This document shows positions 43,730-53,299 of a DNA stretch of 64,000 nucleotides, piece by piece. Every line of letters starts with the position of its first letter. Positions within the stretch are counted from its first letter, which is position 1. Below the pieces are notes generated by a model that ran no database searches, was not told the origin of the DNA, and saw only the letters and a program-made list of their open reading frames with translations. The translations under genes and the position numbers were made by a program. Origin of the DNA: Cristatella mucedo (lineage: Eukaryota > Bryozoa > Phylactolaemata > Cristatellidae); contig WPIO01000113.1 of NCBI GenBank assembly GCA_009760855.2, positions 1,085,001-1,149,000 on the forward strand, read 5' to 3'.

Positions 43730-44790
43730 TGGGTCACGCCAAGCTCGATAAACCAAATTTCAGCACTCCCGGCCACGGAACATTAATAGGGTTCATACTT
43801 CACCGTCGTGGGAAGGTGTGCATGTATCTGCAACTATCCTCACTGTGGTTGTGATGTCCAACTGTCGCTGGGGCTCCACTTTCACAGTGGTGGCTCGTGA
43901 GTCTGAAAAAAGGCCCTATAAACGCAAATACAAAGCCGTTACTTCACTGAGCTACGGTACAGCTGAACTGCAAAATTGCGGCGACTATTCGATGAGCTCC
44001 AATCCAAGTGCGAGTTGTTGTAGCTCTTAGCAGGTCACGCCGTCCTCTCTTTGGGTATCGGCCTCTTTCGGTTGAGCGGAACGGCGCCGTCCGGGGTTGA
44101 CCCAACGATCCTCGGTAGCCTCCCACATCTGGCTCATCCAAGCTGCCAGGGTCCAGGAAATTTGTCCTGCATGTTAGCAATCTTGTGGCCCTGCGCCAAG
44201 CTAGCTTGCCTGCAGGTATTTACAATGCAAGGCGTGCCACCAGCGTCATCTCCGTCTACAACTCAGATACTCGTGTCCACGGCAACCTGGACCACGGTTA
44301 AAGGTTATACAACTTTGGCGAAAGACACCTGTGCGACCTGGGTATATAAACACGTGCACCCTCAAAGTAGATTCTGCGGCTTTACGATCGTACTGCCGCA
44401 TTTTCTTGGCATGAGCAGCTTGAACGATCTGACTTGCCACATCCTTTGCAATGAAGGCTTATCGTGCTTAATCTGCGTATAGTCATCCCTGGCTTCGCAC
44501 GGCTCTCCCACATGCACACTAGATCAATAGGCAGTCAATCCTCCCCCCACGATTTACGAAAAACCAGCTGCAGCGCGTTGACTCTTGAAAACAAGTAGAG
44601 CGTAGTTAGTACTCGTGGTGAGACGAAACTTAGAACTGAATGGTCGGCTCGGCACACAACCGCTCGTGGAGATCATTGAAGGAACTGTCGCATTCGCTCA
44701 ACCACACGTGCTCCACTTCCGCCGAAGGCTGTTTATATGCACGACGATTTTCGTGAACCAGTATACAAACAAACGATAGTTATGTCTGGC
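43730..44790 (-). mobile_element. Second Ty3/gypsy remnant, internally deleted
   Basis: At 44730-44640 the minus strand reads VWLSECDSSFNDLHERLCAE, like the RNase H/RT-connection segment (W..EC..AF..LK.RL). At 44440-44250 it reads IVQAAHAKKMRQYDRKAAES then VFIY.PGRTGVFRQ, like the region following the integrase core (AH..QK..YD). A Pol-tail-like frame (ILQFSCTVAQ end) reaches 43944. Most of RNase H and the integrase core are missing between these blocks. Assignment of the first block is less certain. Confidence 0.6.
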
Positions 44791-44794
44791 CGGG

Positions 44795-45029
44795 CCACTG
44801 CTCATAACCTGACGATACTCAGCTGTATCTGTCATTCAATCTATCGGAATATGCTGCAGCAGCTGATAGACTGAATGCTTGCCTTGCCGACATTCGATCA
44901 TGGATGTCGAAAAACTTCTTGAAACTAAATGACGATAAAACCGAACAGCTGCTCATCGGACACCCTGAGCGTGTGGCTGGACCAAAGGCTTTGCTCATTT
45001 AATAGGTGATGCTATTGTGCGACCATCAC
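44795..45029 (+). mobile_element. LINE-B, left part of a copy split by LINE-A
   Basis: GACGATACTCAGCTGTATCT (YADDTQLY region), then DRLNACLADIRSWMSKNFLK and TEQLLIGHPERVAGPK. Joined to the LINE-A at 45030 by ATCAC. Confidence 0.87.
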
Positions 45030-45651
45030 TCTGCAGCTAGGCTTGTCTGTCGTGAGCGTCGCAGTTGCCACATTACTCCACTTCTCGCCGACCTGCACTG
45101 GTTACCAGTCAAGCAACGGATTGACTTCAAGGTTTTGTCGCTCACTTTTAGGTCTCTTCATTCTATGGTTCCAGCCTATCTTTCAGATATACTACCCCAT
45201 CAGGCAAAGCATCGTACCACTCGCTTTTCGGAATCCAACAGTCTAGAAATACCTCGTACAAACCTTAAATCCTTTGGAGACCGTGCATTTAGCTCGTATG
45301 CTCCCACAGCCTGGAACTCCCTCCCGACCTGCATCAGAACATCCCCTGACCTGACCACATTTAAAAGAAACTTAAAAACATACCTATTTAGGACAGCATT
45401 TAGTGGGTCCTTGTGATTCGTCCTCGATGTGCTTATGCGTGCTGACACTGTTCATGCTGCCACTAACCACATTTGCATGCTGACCCAGTGCATGTAACCC
45501 CTAACCATGTTATTCATTTTGTTTGTTTTTCAAGCATGATTTTACTTACTATTCTATTGCGTATCACTTTGCAGCAAATGTAAAGCGCCTAGAAAGAGAT
45601 TAAGTTCTCTGAGGGCGCTTTATCAAGTGCAATATTATTATTATTATTATT
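45030..45651 (+). mobile_element. LINE-A 3' end with intact C-terminal ORF, nested in LINE-B
   Basis: Open frame through RRSCHITPLLADLHWLPVKQ, PAYLSDILPHQAKHRTTRFS and LTTFKRNLKTYLFRTAFSGS to a stop at 45416, then the 3' UTR, a perfect hairpin (AAAGCGCC 45582-45589 with GGCGCTTT 45614-45621) and (ATT)n. ATCAC at 45025-45029 and 45652-45656 is a likely short target duplication. The open frame and sharp junctions suggest a young insertion. Confidence 0.92.
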
Positions 45652-45656
45652 ATCAC

Positions 45657-46005
45657 CGCGTGCTCGAAATTTAGGTGTCGTTTTCGACAGCTGCCTAAAT
45701 TCTAAAAGCTTCATTCAGAAGACTACTTCTACAGCTAGCCATCACGTCCGATTTTTAAGATTAGGAGCTGCCTTCCACGGTGGCTTGCAAAAAAACTTAA
45801 CTAGCTCCTTAGTTCTGTCTCGGCTTTATTATTGTAATTACCTTTTGGCTTGGTTTCCAAAAAAAGCAACTAGGCCAATGCAGCTGACTGTGAATATGGC
45901 TTCAAGGCTAGTTTTCAAGTCCCAGAGGTTTGACTACACGTCTTCTTTGCTAAAAGAGCTACGATGGCTGCCGGTTGATCAACGAATTCAGAGCGGGCTG
46001 GCCGG
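45657..46005 (+). mobile_element. LINE-B, right part of the split copy
   Basis: Continues with ARNLGVVFDSCLNSKSFIQK, LSRLYYCNYLLAWFPK and LLKELRWLPVDQRIQ. Homology ends at a CGGGCTGGCCGGTCATAGGC duplication near 46005. Confidence 0.87.
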
Positions 46006-47449
46006 TCATAGGCTGGCCGGTGATCACCATTTCCCAACGAAGGACTTGATACAGCTGCCTTTGAAGCGTGACTAAAAGTTGGTTAGGTCCAACCAACCAG
46101 ATTAGACTTTTAAGCGAAACATTCTATATTTAGAGCAAGCAGTGCTGTGGGTGCACGTGGTGCTGTTGCCTGAGTCATTTCTTATTGGGGCCATCCATAA
46201 ATTTCTGTCAGGGTAAATGACATAGGTTTCCTGCTGCCTTATTGTCCTGCAGCCTTTGTGTTCTTCCACTTTTGTGTCCCGATGCCTTAATGGATCACAG
46301 GAAACTCCTTTCTGACTGGCACGCAGGAAATCGCCGTCCCAATAATAGCCCGGATATCTGAGGAAACTGCTCGGACCACAAGGAAGGACAAATGCAAGCA
46401 GCTTCGCTGTTTATGACAGAAACACCCTATTTGACACGTTGTTTTTCGGCAGCAATACAGCTCTATTGCTACCGACGATGACCATGTTCACAATGCCGTA
46501 TCTGTGCTGTCACCTCCGTCGCCTCCACCTAGTGTCTGAGCGTGTGTGCGTCTGGTGGCCGTTCAGCTCTCCGGTCACCTTCCATGAGCGGTCCAATTAG
46601 GCAGGGTCTCTGTCGTTTCTCGACGTCACTTCAGGGCTGGCTTCTCATGCACGAGGACGACCGCTGGGTCTAGAGCTCTCTACCTTGTCGACAATCTGCG
46701 CTTCTGATTCGCACAGCCCTTCCCTTAAATCCTAGATTTAGGCTGGCTGAGCCGAGAGGACACAGCTTGGTAACTAACGCGGCGTCCAAGCGAACAGAGC
46801 CGGATCACTGGTGACCGACCACTCGATCACCTGCGTCTAGGCCACGACAATCCGCTCTTCGTCTTCGATCGAGGCAAAGCTCACTGCTACGCCGCTCGCT
46901 GCGGCCAGACTCGACTGGTAGTAGGTAGAAAGGAGCGAGTCGGAATGACTATCGCCTCTACTGCTTCGGAGATGTTGAAGTCAACTTCCTACCTACGACG
47001 ACGAGAAGCATCTTGCTTTCTCCTCAGCCATTACCGCAGGTACGGGTCAGACTGTTATGATCAATATGTAGAACCCCCCTACACTTAAATCAAATTACGC
47101 CATAATGCACAGGACTAGCCAAAATTAAGTCGTAGATCAGGTCATATTACTAATAGTCAAAAGGAGTTAATTTTAAAAAAGTCTAAACTCATTATTTAGT
47201 AATGTAAGCTGAGGGTATGAGCTAGTTATCAACAGCAGCTAATGAGGTGAAATGACGAAAATATTTTTATTTTTTCTTTACGTCCTTACTGCCTCCACTG
47301 TTTTCATTCGTAACTCAATCGGAGTAAGCTGCCCGTGGTTACCTGGCCTCCCCCACTTTGGTCTATGTAGTGATATATAGTATACAAGTGATATATATGC
47401 ATGCACTTGCTTACAATATGCCTGCTTGCGGATATTACCGCTAAACATT
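46006..47449. other. Unannotated stretch
   Basis: Starts with a short direct duplication of GGCTGGCCGGTSAT (46000-46025). No repeat or coding signal otherwise. Confidence 0.45.
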
Positions 47450-47512
47450 TGTTAAAGTGCCCAGAGAGAGGTTTAGTTCCTGAGGGCACCATAAATGTAT
47501 ACTATTATTATT
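47450..47512 (+). mobile_element. LINE-A hairpin tail with a compensated stem
   Basis: GTGCCC at 47457-47462 pairs with GGGCAC at 47484-47489, whereas most copies have GCGCC/GGCGC. It ends in (ATT)n. Confidence 0.75.
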
Positions 47513-48334
47513 ATATGTGTAAATTCATTTGACGGTCTACCCATGTAGTTTATTACATTTTAAAACTTAACGACCAAGGATTGTAATATGCCACAGGGAT
47601 GACAAGCTCACTTTAAATGAGAGCACGGACGTCACGCGATATGCAGACCAAACCGGAAATGACCAGACCGGAAATAGGCAGACAGGCAAGCCAGGCCGAG
47701 CAGGTACTGTGGGCACGTGCATACGTCGTGCAGCTGTTACATGCCGCTCTCCGATCGCCGGCAGACCCACTGTGAACATGAGTGGAGACCGGTGCTCGAA
47801 GTCTAGTGAGACTGCTCATCAAGTAGACCACGTGACCTGCAACCCGGAAGTTTAGGATCCCTCCCAGCTCGTAACCCAATCCTTTCGTTTCGCTCCGCGA
47901 AATGTAAGACGGCCTCCGGTCGCTCTGCTTAGCGAAATTTCATTACGTACTTAGTCAGCCGATTGGTGATGGCGAGCTAAATTTCAGCACAGGCGAGCAC
48001 GGCAATGATGAAAGATACTGTCGAAGCAAGTGGGTGAGAGGATAAGTCTTTGGTTTCTTAGCTCCCTTCTCAGCGTCGTCAAACTTCCGGAAGTCAGCCG
48101 GTGGCAAGTTCCACGTTTTTGACAGCGTACGAGCTGAAGGCCGGGTCTTCAAAGGACTTGAGCTTGAGTGTAGACGCACTGCTAAACAACCTCACTCAGG
48201 GCAGCAGCACAGTGGTGGCGCTGTGAGAAGCTACGGCAGGCGTCGGCAAGCTGCTCGCTAGGGCAGCCGCTCCTGGTCAGTGAGAGATGCGGTGGCGCCG
48301 CGACGCTCCTGGCGGGCCAGCCTAGGCGCAGATA
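47513..48334. other. Mostly unannotated; decayed LINE-A at 48050-48180 (-)
   Basis: The minus strand at 48170-48060 reads LKSFEDPAFSSYAVK, a relic of LKSFGDRAFSSYAPK. TTTCGCTCCGCGAAA at 47885-47899 is a small hairpin followed by a related TTAGCGAAATTTC. Confidence 0.5.
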
Positions 48335-48730
48335 ATAATAATAATAATTCATTTGATGTAGCGCCCTCGAAGAACTCAATCTCTGTCTAGGCACTTCGCA
48401 TTTACTGCAAAGGAAGCACGGTCCAACGGTCGCTGGCATATAACAATTAGACTCCGGAAAGCGAGTAATACGATGCTTAGCCTGGTGAGGCAGTAAATCT
48501 GAAAGGTAGGCTGGAGCTACAGAATGAAGGGACCTAAAAGTGAGTGACAAAACCTTGAATTCGGTGCGTTGCTTGACTGGGAGCCAGTGTAGGTCGACGA
48601 GCAGTGGTGTGATGTGGCAATTGCTACGCTCACGACAGATCAGCCGAGCTTCAGTTTTGCACCAGCTGTAAGCACCTAGTTACACACACCGGTAGACCAG
48701 CAAGCAGAGAGCTACAGAAGTTGAGACGGG
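48335..48730 (-). mobile_element. LINE-A 3' end, interrupted by LINE-B
   Basis: (AAT)n, hairpin, then a jump into the ORF region (3' UTR partly deleted), reading in reverse to GAGACGGG. LINE-A seems to resume at about 48923 (ATGTCAAATGCATGGACCCA). Confidence 0.82.
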
Positions 48731-48860
48731 CTACCGAATGCGTACAGAAAGCCGCTTAGGCTGTGAGTGCGCTAGACAAAAGTTCCCAGTGTAACACGCA
48801 TGTAGTCTTTGTGGCTTTGTGGCTTTGCGGAGTTACAGGCGGAGACACGTTATATTGCAC
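48731..48860 (+). mobile_element. LINE-B 3' end inserted into LINE-A
   Basis: CTACCGAATGCGTACAGAAA, GCCGCTTAGGCTGTGAGTGC, 3' UTR with a duplicated GTGGCTTT, then GCGGAGACACGTTATATTGC. About 60 bp of unmatched DNA separates it from the resumed LINE-A. Confidence 0.8.
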
Positions 48861-48922
48861 CAAGGGTAGGCACCTGGATACAGAGGCCGGAAGACCTGCA
48901 CATAATGAGTAAACGAATTCTA

Positions 48923-49060
48923 GATGCGATGTCAAATGCATGGACCCATTTGGCTGTGGACCCCTTATCTAAGCAACACCGCGTTTTTTTCAAAGCGACT
49001 CGGCTGCAAGAGAGTAAGACTCGCTTGCAGAGTTGTTGCGGTCGGTTTTTCATCATGATG
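48923..49060 (-). mobile_element. LINE-A continuation, weak
   Basis: AAATGCATGGACCCATTTGG and CCCCTTATCTAAGCAACACC match LINE-A; similarity fades by about 49000. Confidence 0.55.
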
Positions 49061-49587
49061 TCACTTTGGAAATCATGAAAAACTCGACAATATTTAGTGA
49101 GAGAAGATGTTACTGCCATCCAAACTCGAAGTCGGAAACTGAAGCCGCATAGGAGACAATAATATTACTGCACACACACAAACCTCGCTCACCGAAACGC
49201 AGTATTGCGTAACGCTACCGATTGAGCCCTCCTGGCCTGCATTCCGAGCTGAAGGCTAGAGATCACACTCGAACAGCAGCGACTTATCTGTCGGGCTCTT
49301 CAATCAAAATCGAGCACGTCTCGCCAGAGGCGTTACTCAGCTAGGCCTGGGCGCCGCCTGGCGGCAAATGTCATACGCCCGAACCCGATGGCTCGCCGTT
49401 CAGGCCCACTGACAGGCCGCTAACAAGGTTCGCCGTCGACGTTCAAAATAAAACGTAACGAAACCTCACGGGAACGCACGCCTCGTTTGCCTTCTAACCC
49501 TGGCCAGGCCGTCACTCTTGTAAGAGGCTTTAAGCGAAGGTGTGACCTGGATTTTTGCATTTTCTAACTAGATTCTTGAAGAGCACT
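49061..49587. other. Unannotated stretch
   Basis: No gene or repeat recognised. Confidence 0.4.
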
Positions 49588-49745
49588 GCGCCGGTTTGAC
49601 CCAGTCGTTAAGGCGCTCATCCCTACCAAGGTCAATGTGAATTTGTCAGACGGTCGAGGTCGCGGTAACGAGTCCCGTGGCATGTGTGAAATGCTTTATT
49701 AGAGATTCAATTCTCTTAGGTTGCTTTACATAGAAATTGTATTCA
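49588..49745 (+). mobile_element. SINE-1, diverged, with extra bases in the head
   Basis: CCCAGTCGTTAAGGCGCTCA, an insertion of about 20 bp before GGTCGAGGTCGCGGTAACGA, then the tail (GAAATGCTTTATTAGAGATT ... TCTCTTAGGTTGC). Confidence 0.75.
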
Positions 49746-50309
49746 AGTTCGAAACCATTTTTTGGAATGTACTCAAAAAATCTCTTTGGCCACTATATAA
49801 AAATGTTTAGACATATTTTGATTGTTAAGTTTTCAACTTGGCTATTAGTTAAACTTTTAAATTTTTGAAAGTCTTAAAATTTATGCCGAAGGCTCACACC
49901 TGAAAGCCTCTTTCATTACATTGAAATCAATATTCGTAATCTTGTCTCGAGAGCCTGGAGAAGTGTGCTAAAGGAATCCCGATTAGACAGACCCCTTTAG
50001 GCCTAGCAAAAAACAAATCTCATCGAGCAGCGCTAAAAATATCTTCCTTCATCAAAGAAATATTGTCTACTATGGAAAATGATGATGAACGTGTGCAAGC
50101 CCACAGCTTGAGCCGTTTCAACAGCATGTAATCGAGCATGGCCTGCACATCTAGAGCGGCTTTGTTAGTGCTTCACTTTAAATAACTTTTTTTTACTAAA
50201 TCCTTACACTCTTGAGTGTCAGCCTAGGAGTAAGTTTCTTGCACTTCACCACCCAGGTCGTAGTATCGAGTTCTGCAACAGATAATCATGCATGGCCTAG
50301 CTATAGCTG
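49746..50309. other. Unannotated stretch
   Basis: AT-rich; no signal recognised. Confidence 0.4.
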
Positions 50310-50655
50310 CAAAGGTTATAACGCCTATAACTATAAAGCCTGGAACTCACATCCGACCTCCGCCACAACATTCCTTGACTTGACCACCTTTAAAACGAAA
50401 CTAAAAACGCACCTATTCATCACAGCATTTAGTGGGTCTCTGTGATATGACCTTTGCGTGCTTATACGTGCTAACACTGACCACACTTGAATGCTGGTCA
50501 TGTGCACGTCACCCCTAACCGTGTTGTTCTTCTTGCTTGTTGAGCGTGCTACCGCTAACCATTCAATCGTGCTTCCTTTGCGGCAAATGTGAAGCACCTA
50601 GAAAGAGATTTGAATTACCTGAGGGCGCTATACTAAGTGTATTATTCTTATTTGA
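50310..50655 (+). mobile_element. LINE-A 3' end
   Basis: YKAWNSHPTSATTFLDLTTF, KTHLFITAFSGSL and stop, then a shortened 3' UTR (one repeat of the ACCACA/TGCATGC unit lost), hairpin and an ATT-like end. Confidence 0.87.
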
Positions 50656-51117
50656 GGGCCTTCTACCGCTAGAAAACTGAGGCCGATCAATCAGCTAACC
50701 TATATTTTTTGATTTTCAAGCCTGAAACCCTAACCCGGAATCACGACGTCTAACCCCGTGAGCCCCAAGTCTGCCGCCCGCCCCCCCCCCCCGAAGTCGA
50801 AGGCTACCGAGTTATTGTGAGGGAGGCGTCTAAAGGCTCAGTTGGCATGCAGCTCATTTTGCCTATAAAACTGCGATCCGTTTCACGAGAGAAATACCAG
50901 GAATGTTAATATCCATAAGCTGCTGGCTACTTAAGTCAGCGTCTTGGCTCAGGGTTAGGTACTCGAAAGTCACAAAGCAGGCAGTAGGAGCAAGTTCTTC
51001 AGTAGGCTATCGCTTACTCTCCCCGGTTGGGCGCTCAAGCTCTCCACCCACTATGTAAATGAGGCTCGTCGAACAAGTTGATTTTTACTTGTTTACGGTT
51101 AGTAGTATAGGTCGTCA
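50656..51117. other. Unannotated stretch with poly-C
   Basis: A run of C at 50779-50792. Fragments resembling SINE-2 ends (AAATGAGGCTCGTCG at 51057) are too weak to call. Confidence 0.4.
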
Positions 51118-51290
51118 TCTTTTTTTACAAGTCTTCAGGTGCCATTTCAAAGATTAGGTTTTCTAGTAAGATATTAGTAAGAGGGAGCCATCGACAGAGT
51201 TTCTTTTTTTTACAAGTCTTCCGGTGTCATTTCAAAGGTTAGGTTTTCTAGTAAGATACTAGTAAGAGGGAGCCATCGACAAAGAGTCTT
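51118..51290. repeat. Two-copy tandem duplication, about 86-bp unit
   Basis: TTTTTTTACAAGTCTTC, GCCATTTCAAAGATTAGGTT and GTAAGAGGGAGCCATCGACA occur twice in tandem with about 95% identity. Confidence 0.92.
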
Positions 51291-51344
51291 CTTTGAAATC
51301 AAAGCTCTGAAAGGGATCGGCGAGTGAAACGTTTTCGAGCGTCC

Positions 51345-51450
51345 CTGTATAATAACAATAATAGCACATTTGTTATAGTGCCCTCTGAGAACTCAATCTC
51401 TTTCTAGGCACTCTACATTTGCTGTAAAGGAAGCGTGACCGAATGGTTAT
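51345..51450 (-). mobile_element. LINE-A tail with a compensated stem
   Basis: AGTGCC at 51377-51382 pairs with GGCACT at 51407-51412, a second copy of the base-pair change seen at 47457. It includes part of the 3' UTR. Confidence 0.8.
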
Positions 51451-51660
51451 CGCTGTATGTGGTTGGCTTCTTCTGAAGAAGACGGGCGGTTTTTCTTTAG
51501 AAAGAAAGATGCATCGCCCTGCAGTACCTCGTTTGCCTCAATAGGCACAGTTGTCTTAATTTGGACTTGAGTATCAACGGAGGCACCTTCGATACTCTCC
51601 AGCAGAAAATTGGCTGACTCAACAGCGAAGAATGTTTGCTCATCCGATGACAAGTCGTTT

Positions 51661-51700
51661 TAATAATAATAATAATGCACTTGATAAAGCGCCCTCAGAG
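51661..51700 (-). mobile_element. LINE-A minimal tail
   Basis: (AAT)n then GCACTTGATAAAGCGCCCTC and AGAGAGCTTT, stopping before the hairpin closes. Confidence 0.65.
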
Positions 51701-52308
51701 AGCTTTGGAATCGCACGTTTGGGCTGACGTCACTGGAACGATGATAGCTGAACCAATTTTGGGAGTAGGGCATTTCCAAATATGGATGGCACAAGGCCTG
51801 TCCGTAGTTACTTGAGTGGTCCTATCTTTGCTCAGCATTGAAAAATTAGCGACCATGCCACCGGGATCATCGCCTTGGATTAAATGGCGGCTAGGAAGTT
51901 GAGTTTCGGTCGCTTGATGTCGAGACAGGCTCGCACGGGTCTCGAGATTTCATGAGTGAAACGAATGCCTCTGGGCTCAGACCGAATTCCCGACAGAAAC
52001 CCCCGAGCCTCAGACCGAATCCCCGACAGGAGCTCCTGACTGCATGGGCTCTCTGGATGACCGACAGCCGTTTCTCACCTTATCTACACCCGAGAATCTC
52101 CGACTGAGGTAGGACCAATCGAACCGCACACTGCTGGCTGCAAGCTTGAATGAAAAGCAGACTTGGCTCTTCTGTCAAAATGTAAACTAGGTTTACAAAT
52201 CAGCTGCTCATTTATTTGAGTGATGGCTGACTAGCGAGCAGACACGGTGGCCTCAACGCTCAGCTTGCCACGGTGGCTGCGTGCACGACGAGGCACAGCC
52301 AGTGCGCT
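51701..52308. other. Unannotated, with one short tandem repeat
   Basis: CTCAGACCGAATTCCCGACA and CTCAGACCGAATCCCCGACA repeat at 51977 and 52013. Confidence 0.5.
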
Positions 52309-52309
52309 A

Positions 52310-52310
<1 letters not shown>

Positions 52311-52386
<76 letters not shown>
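52311..52386 (+). repeat. (CTG)n array, about 25 units
   Basis: Pure CTG run ending at CTTCTCTTCGCG. The third such array in the window. Confidence 0.97.
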
Positions 52387-52388
<2 letters not shown>

Positions 52389-52504
52389 CTCTTCGCGTAG
52401 AACCAGCCATGAAGCCCTTGTGACGAATCGCTGGACTATAACTTAAAGTTGCTCTGCTGTCGATGAGGCCTCTCGGTCGCTGTCATTTCCAGGCCATTGC
52501 TCTG

Positions 52505-52634
52505 TTCCCTCCTCCTCCTCCTCCTCCTCCTCTTCCACCTCTTTCTCCTCCTCCTCCTCTTCCTCCTCCTCCTCCCTCCTCCTCCTCCTCCTCCTCCTCC
52601 TCCTCCCTCCTCCTCCTCCTCCTCCCCCTCTTCC

Positions 52635-52666
<32 letters not shown>

Positions 52667-52787
52667 TTTCTCTTCCTCCTCCTCCACCTCTTCCTCCACC
52701 TCCACCTCTTCCTCCTCCTCTTCCACCTCTTTCTCCTCCTCTGCCTCCTCTTCCTCCTCCTCCTCCTCCTCTTCCTCATCCTCCACC

Positions 52788-52819
<32 letters not shown>

Positions 52820-52915
52820 TACCCGCTCCTCCTCCTCTTTCTCCTCCTCCTCCTCCTCTTTCTCCTCCTCCTCCTCTTTCTCCTCCCTCCTCTTCTTCTT
52901 CCTCCTCCTCCCCCA
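52505..52915 (+). repeat. Homopyrimidine (CCT)n tract, about 400 bp
   Basis: Almost uninterrupted C/T on the plus strand in CCT, CTT and CCA units. Glu-rich, Arg-rich and Ser-rich frames on the two strands are artefacts. Mirror-symmetric stretches could form triplex (H-DNA). Confidence 0.95.
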
Positions 52916-52993
52916 TCGGCTCTTCCGCATGCTCCTCTTCCAGCTTCATGTGCCTGTTCCTTCGTCTAGTTCCCGTCGGGTATTTGTACTTTT

Positions 52994-53145
52994 CCTCGTC
53001 TTGGTTTGGTGCAGTGTTAAAGGTGCTCGCCCCGACCAAGGGCTGGCTGAGGTCGTGGGCTCGATCCCCAATGCATACGTGAAGCGCCTGAATAGAGATT
53101 AAGTTCTCTTGGGGCACCATACAAATAAATTATATTGTTTTATTA
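52994..53145 (+). mobile_element. SINE-1
   Basis: GTGCTCGCCCCGACCAAGGG, GTCGTGGGCTCGATCCCCAA, hairpin tail (GAAGCGCCTGAATAGAGATT ... TCTCTTGGGGCACC) and a TTATATT end. The first bases of the head are diverged. Confidence 0.88.
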
Positions 53146-53299
53146 TATTTTTCCTGACACAACTACCAATTGCAGAGCATGCAACCCAAAGCTGTTAGGT
53201 TGTGACGGTGCTTGAGAGTTGCTAGCGATTCCTACGTAATGTGGTCTAGAACCGGATGACTTATAATCAGTGTTTAGACGGTATACAAGGCCAATCTAA

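Noticed and set aside
44051-44482. 143-codon plus-strand frame
   Set aside because: It is the antisense of the gypsy post-integrase region, which makes better sense on the minus strand.
52436-53120. Glu-rich, Arg-rich and Ser-rich frames up to 201 codons
   Set aside because: Readings of the homopyrimidine tract; no non-repetitive domain attached.
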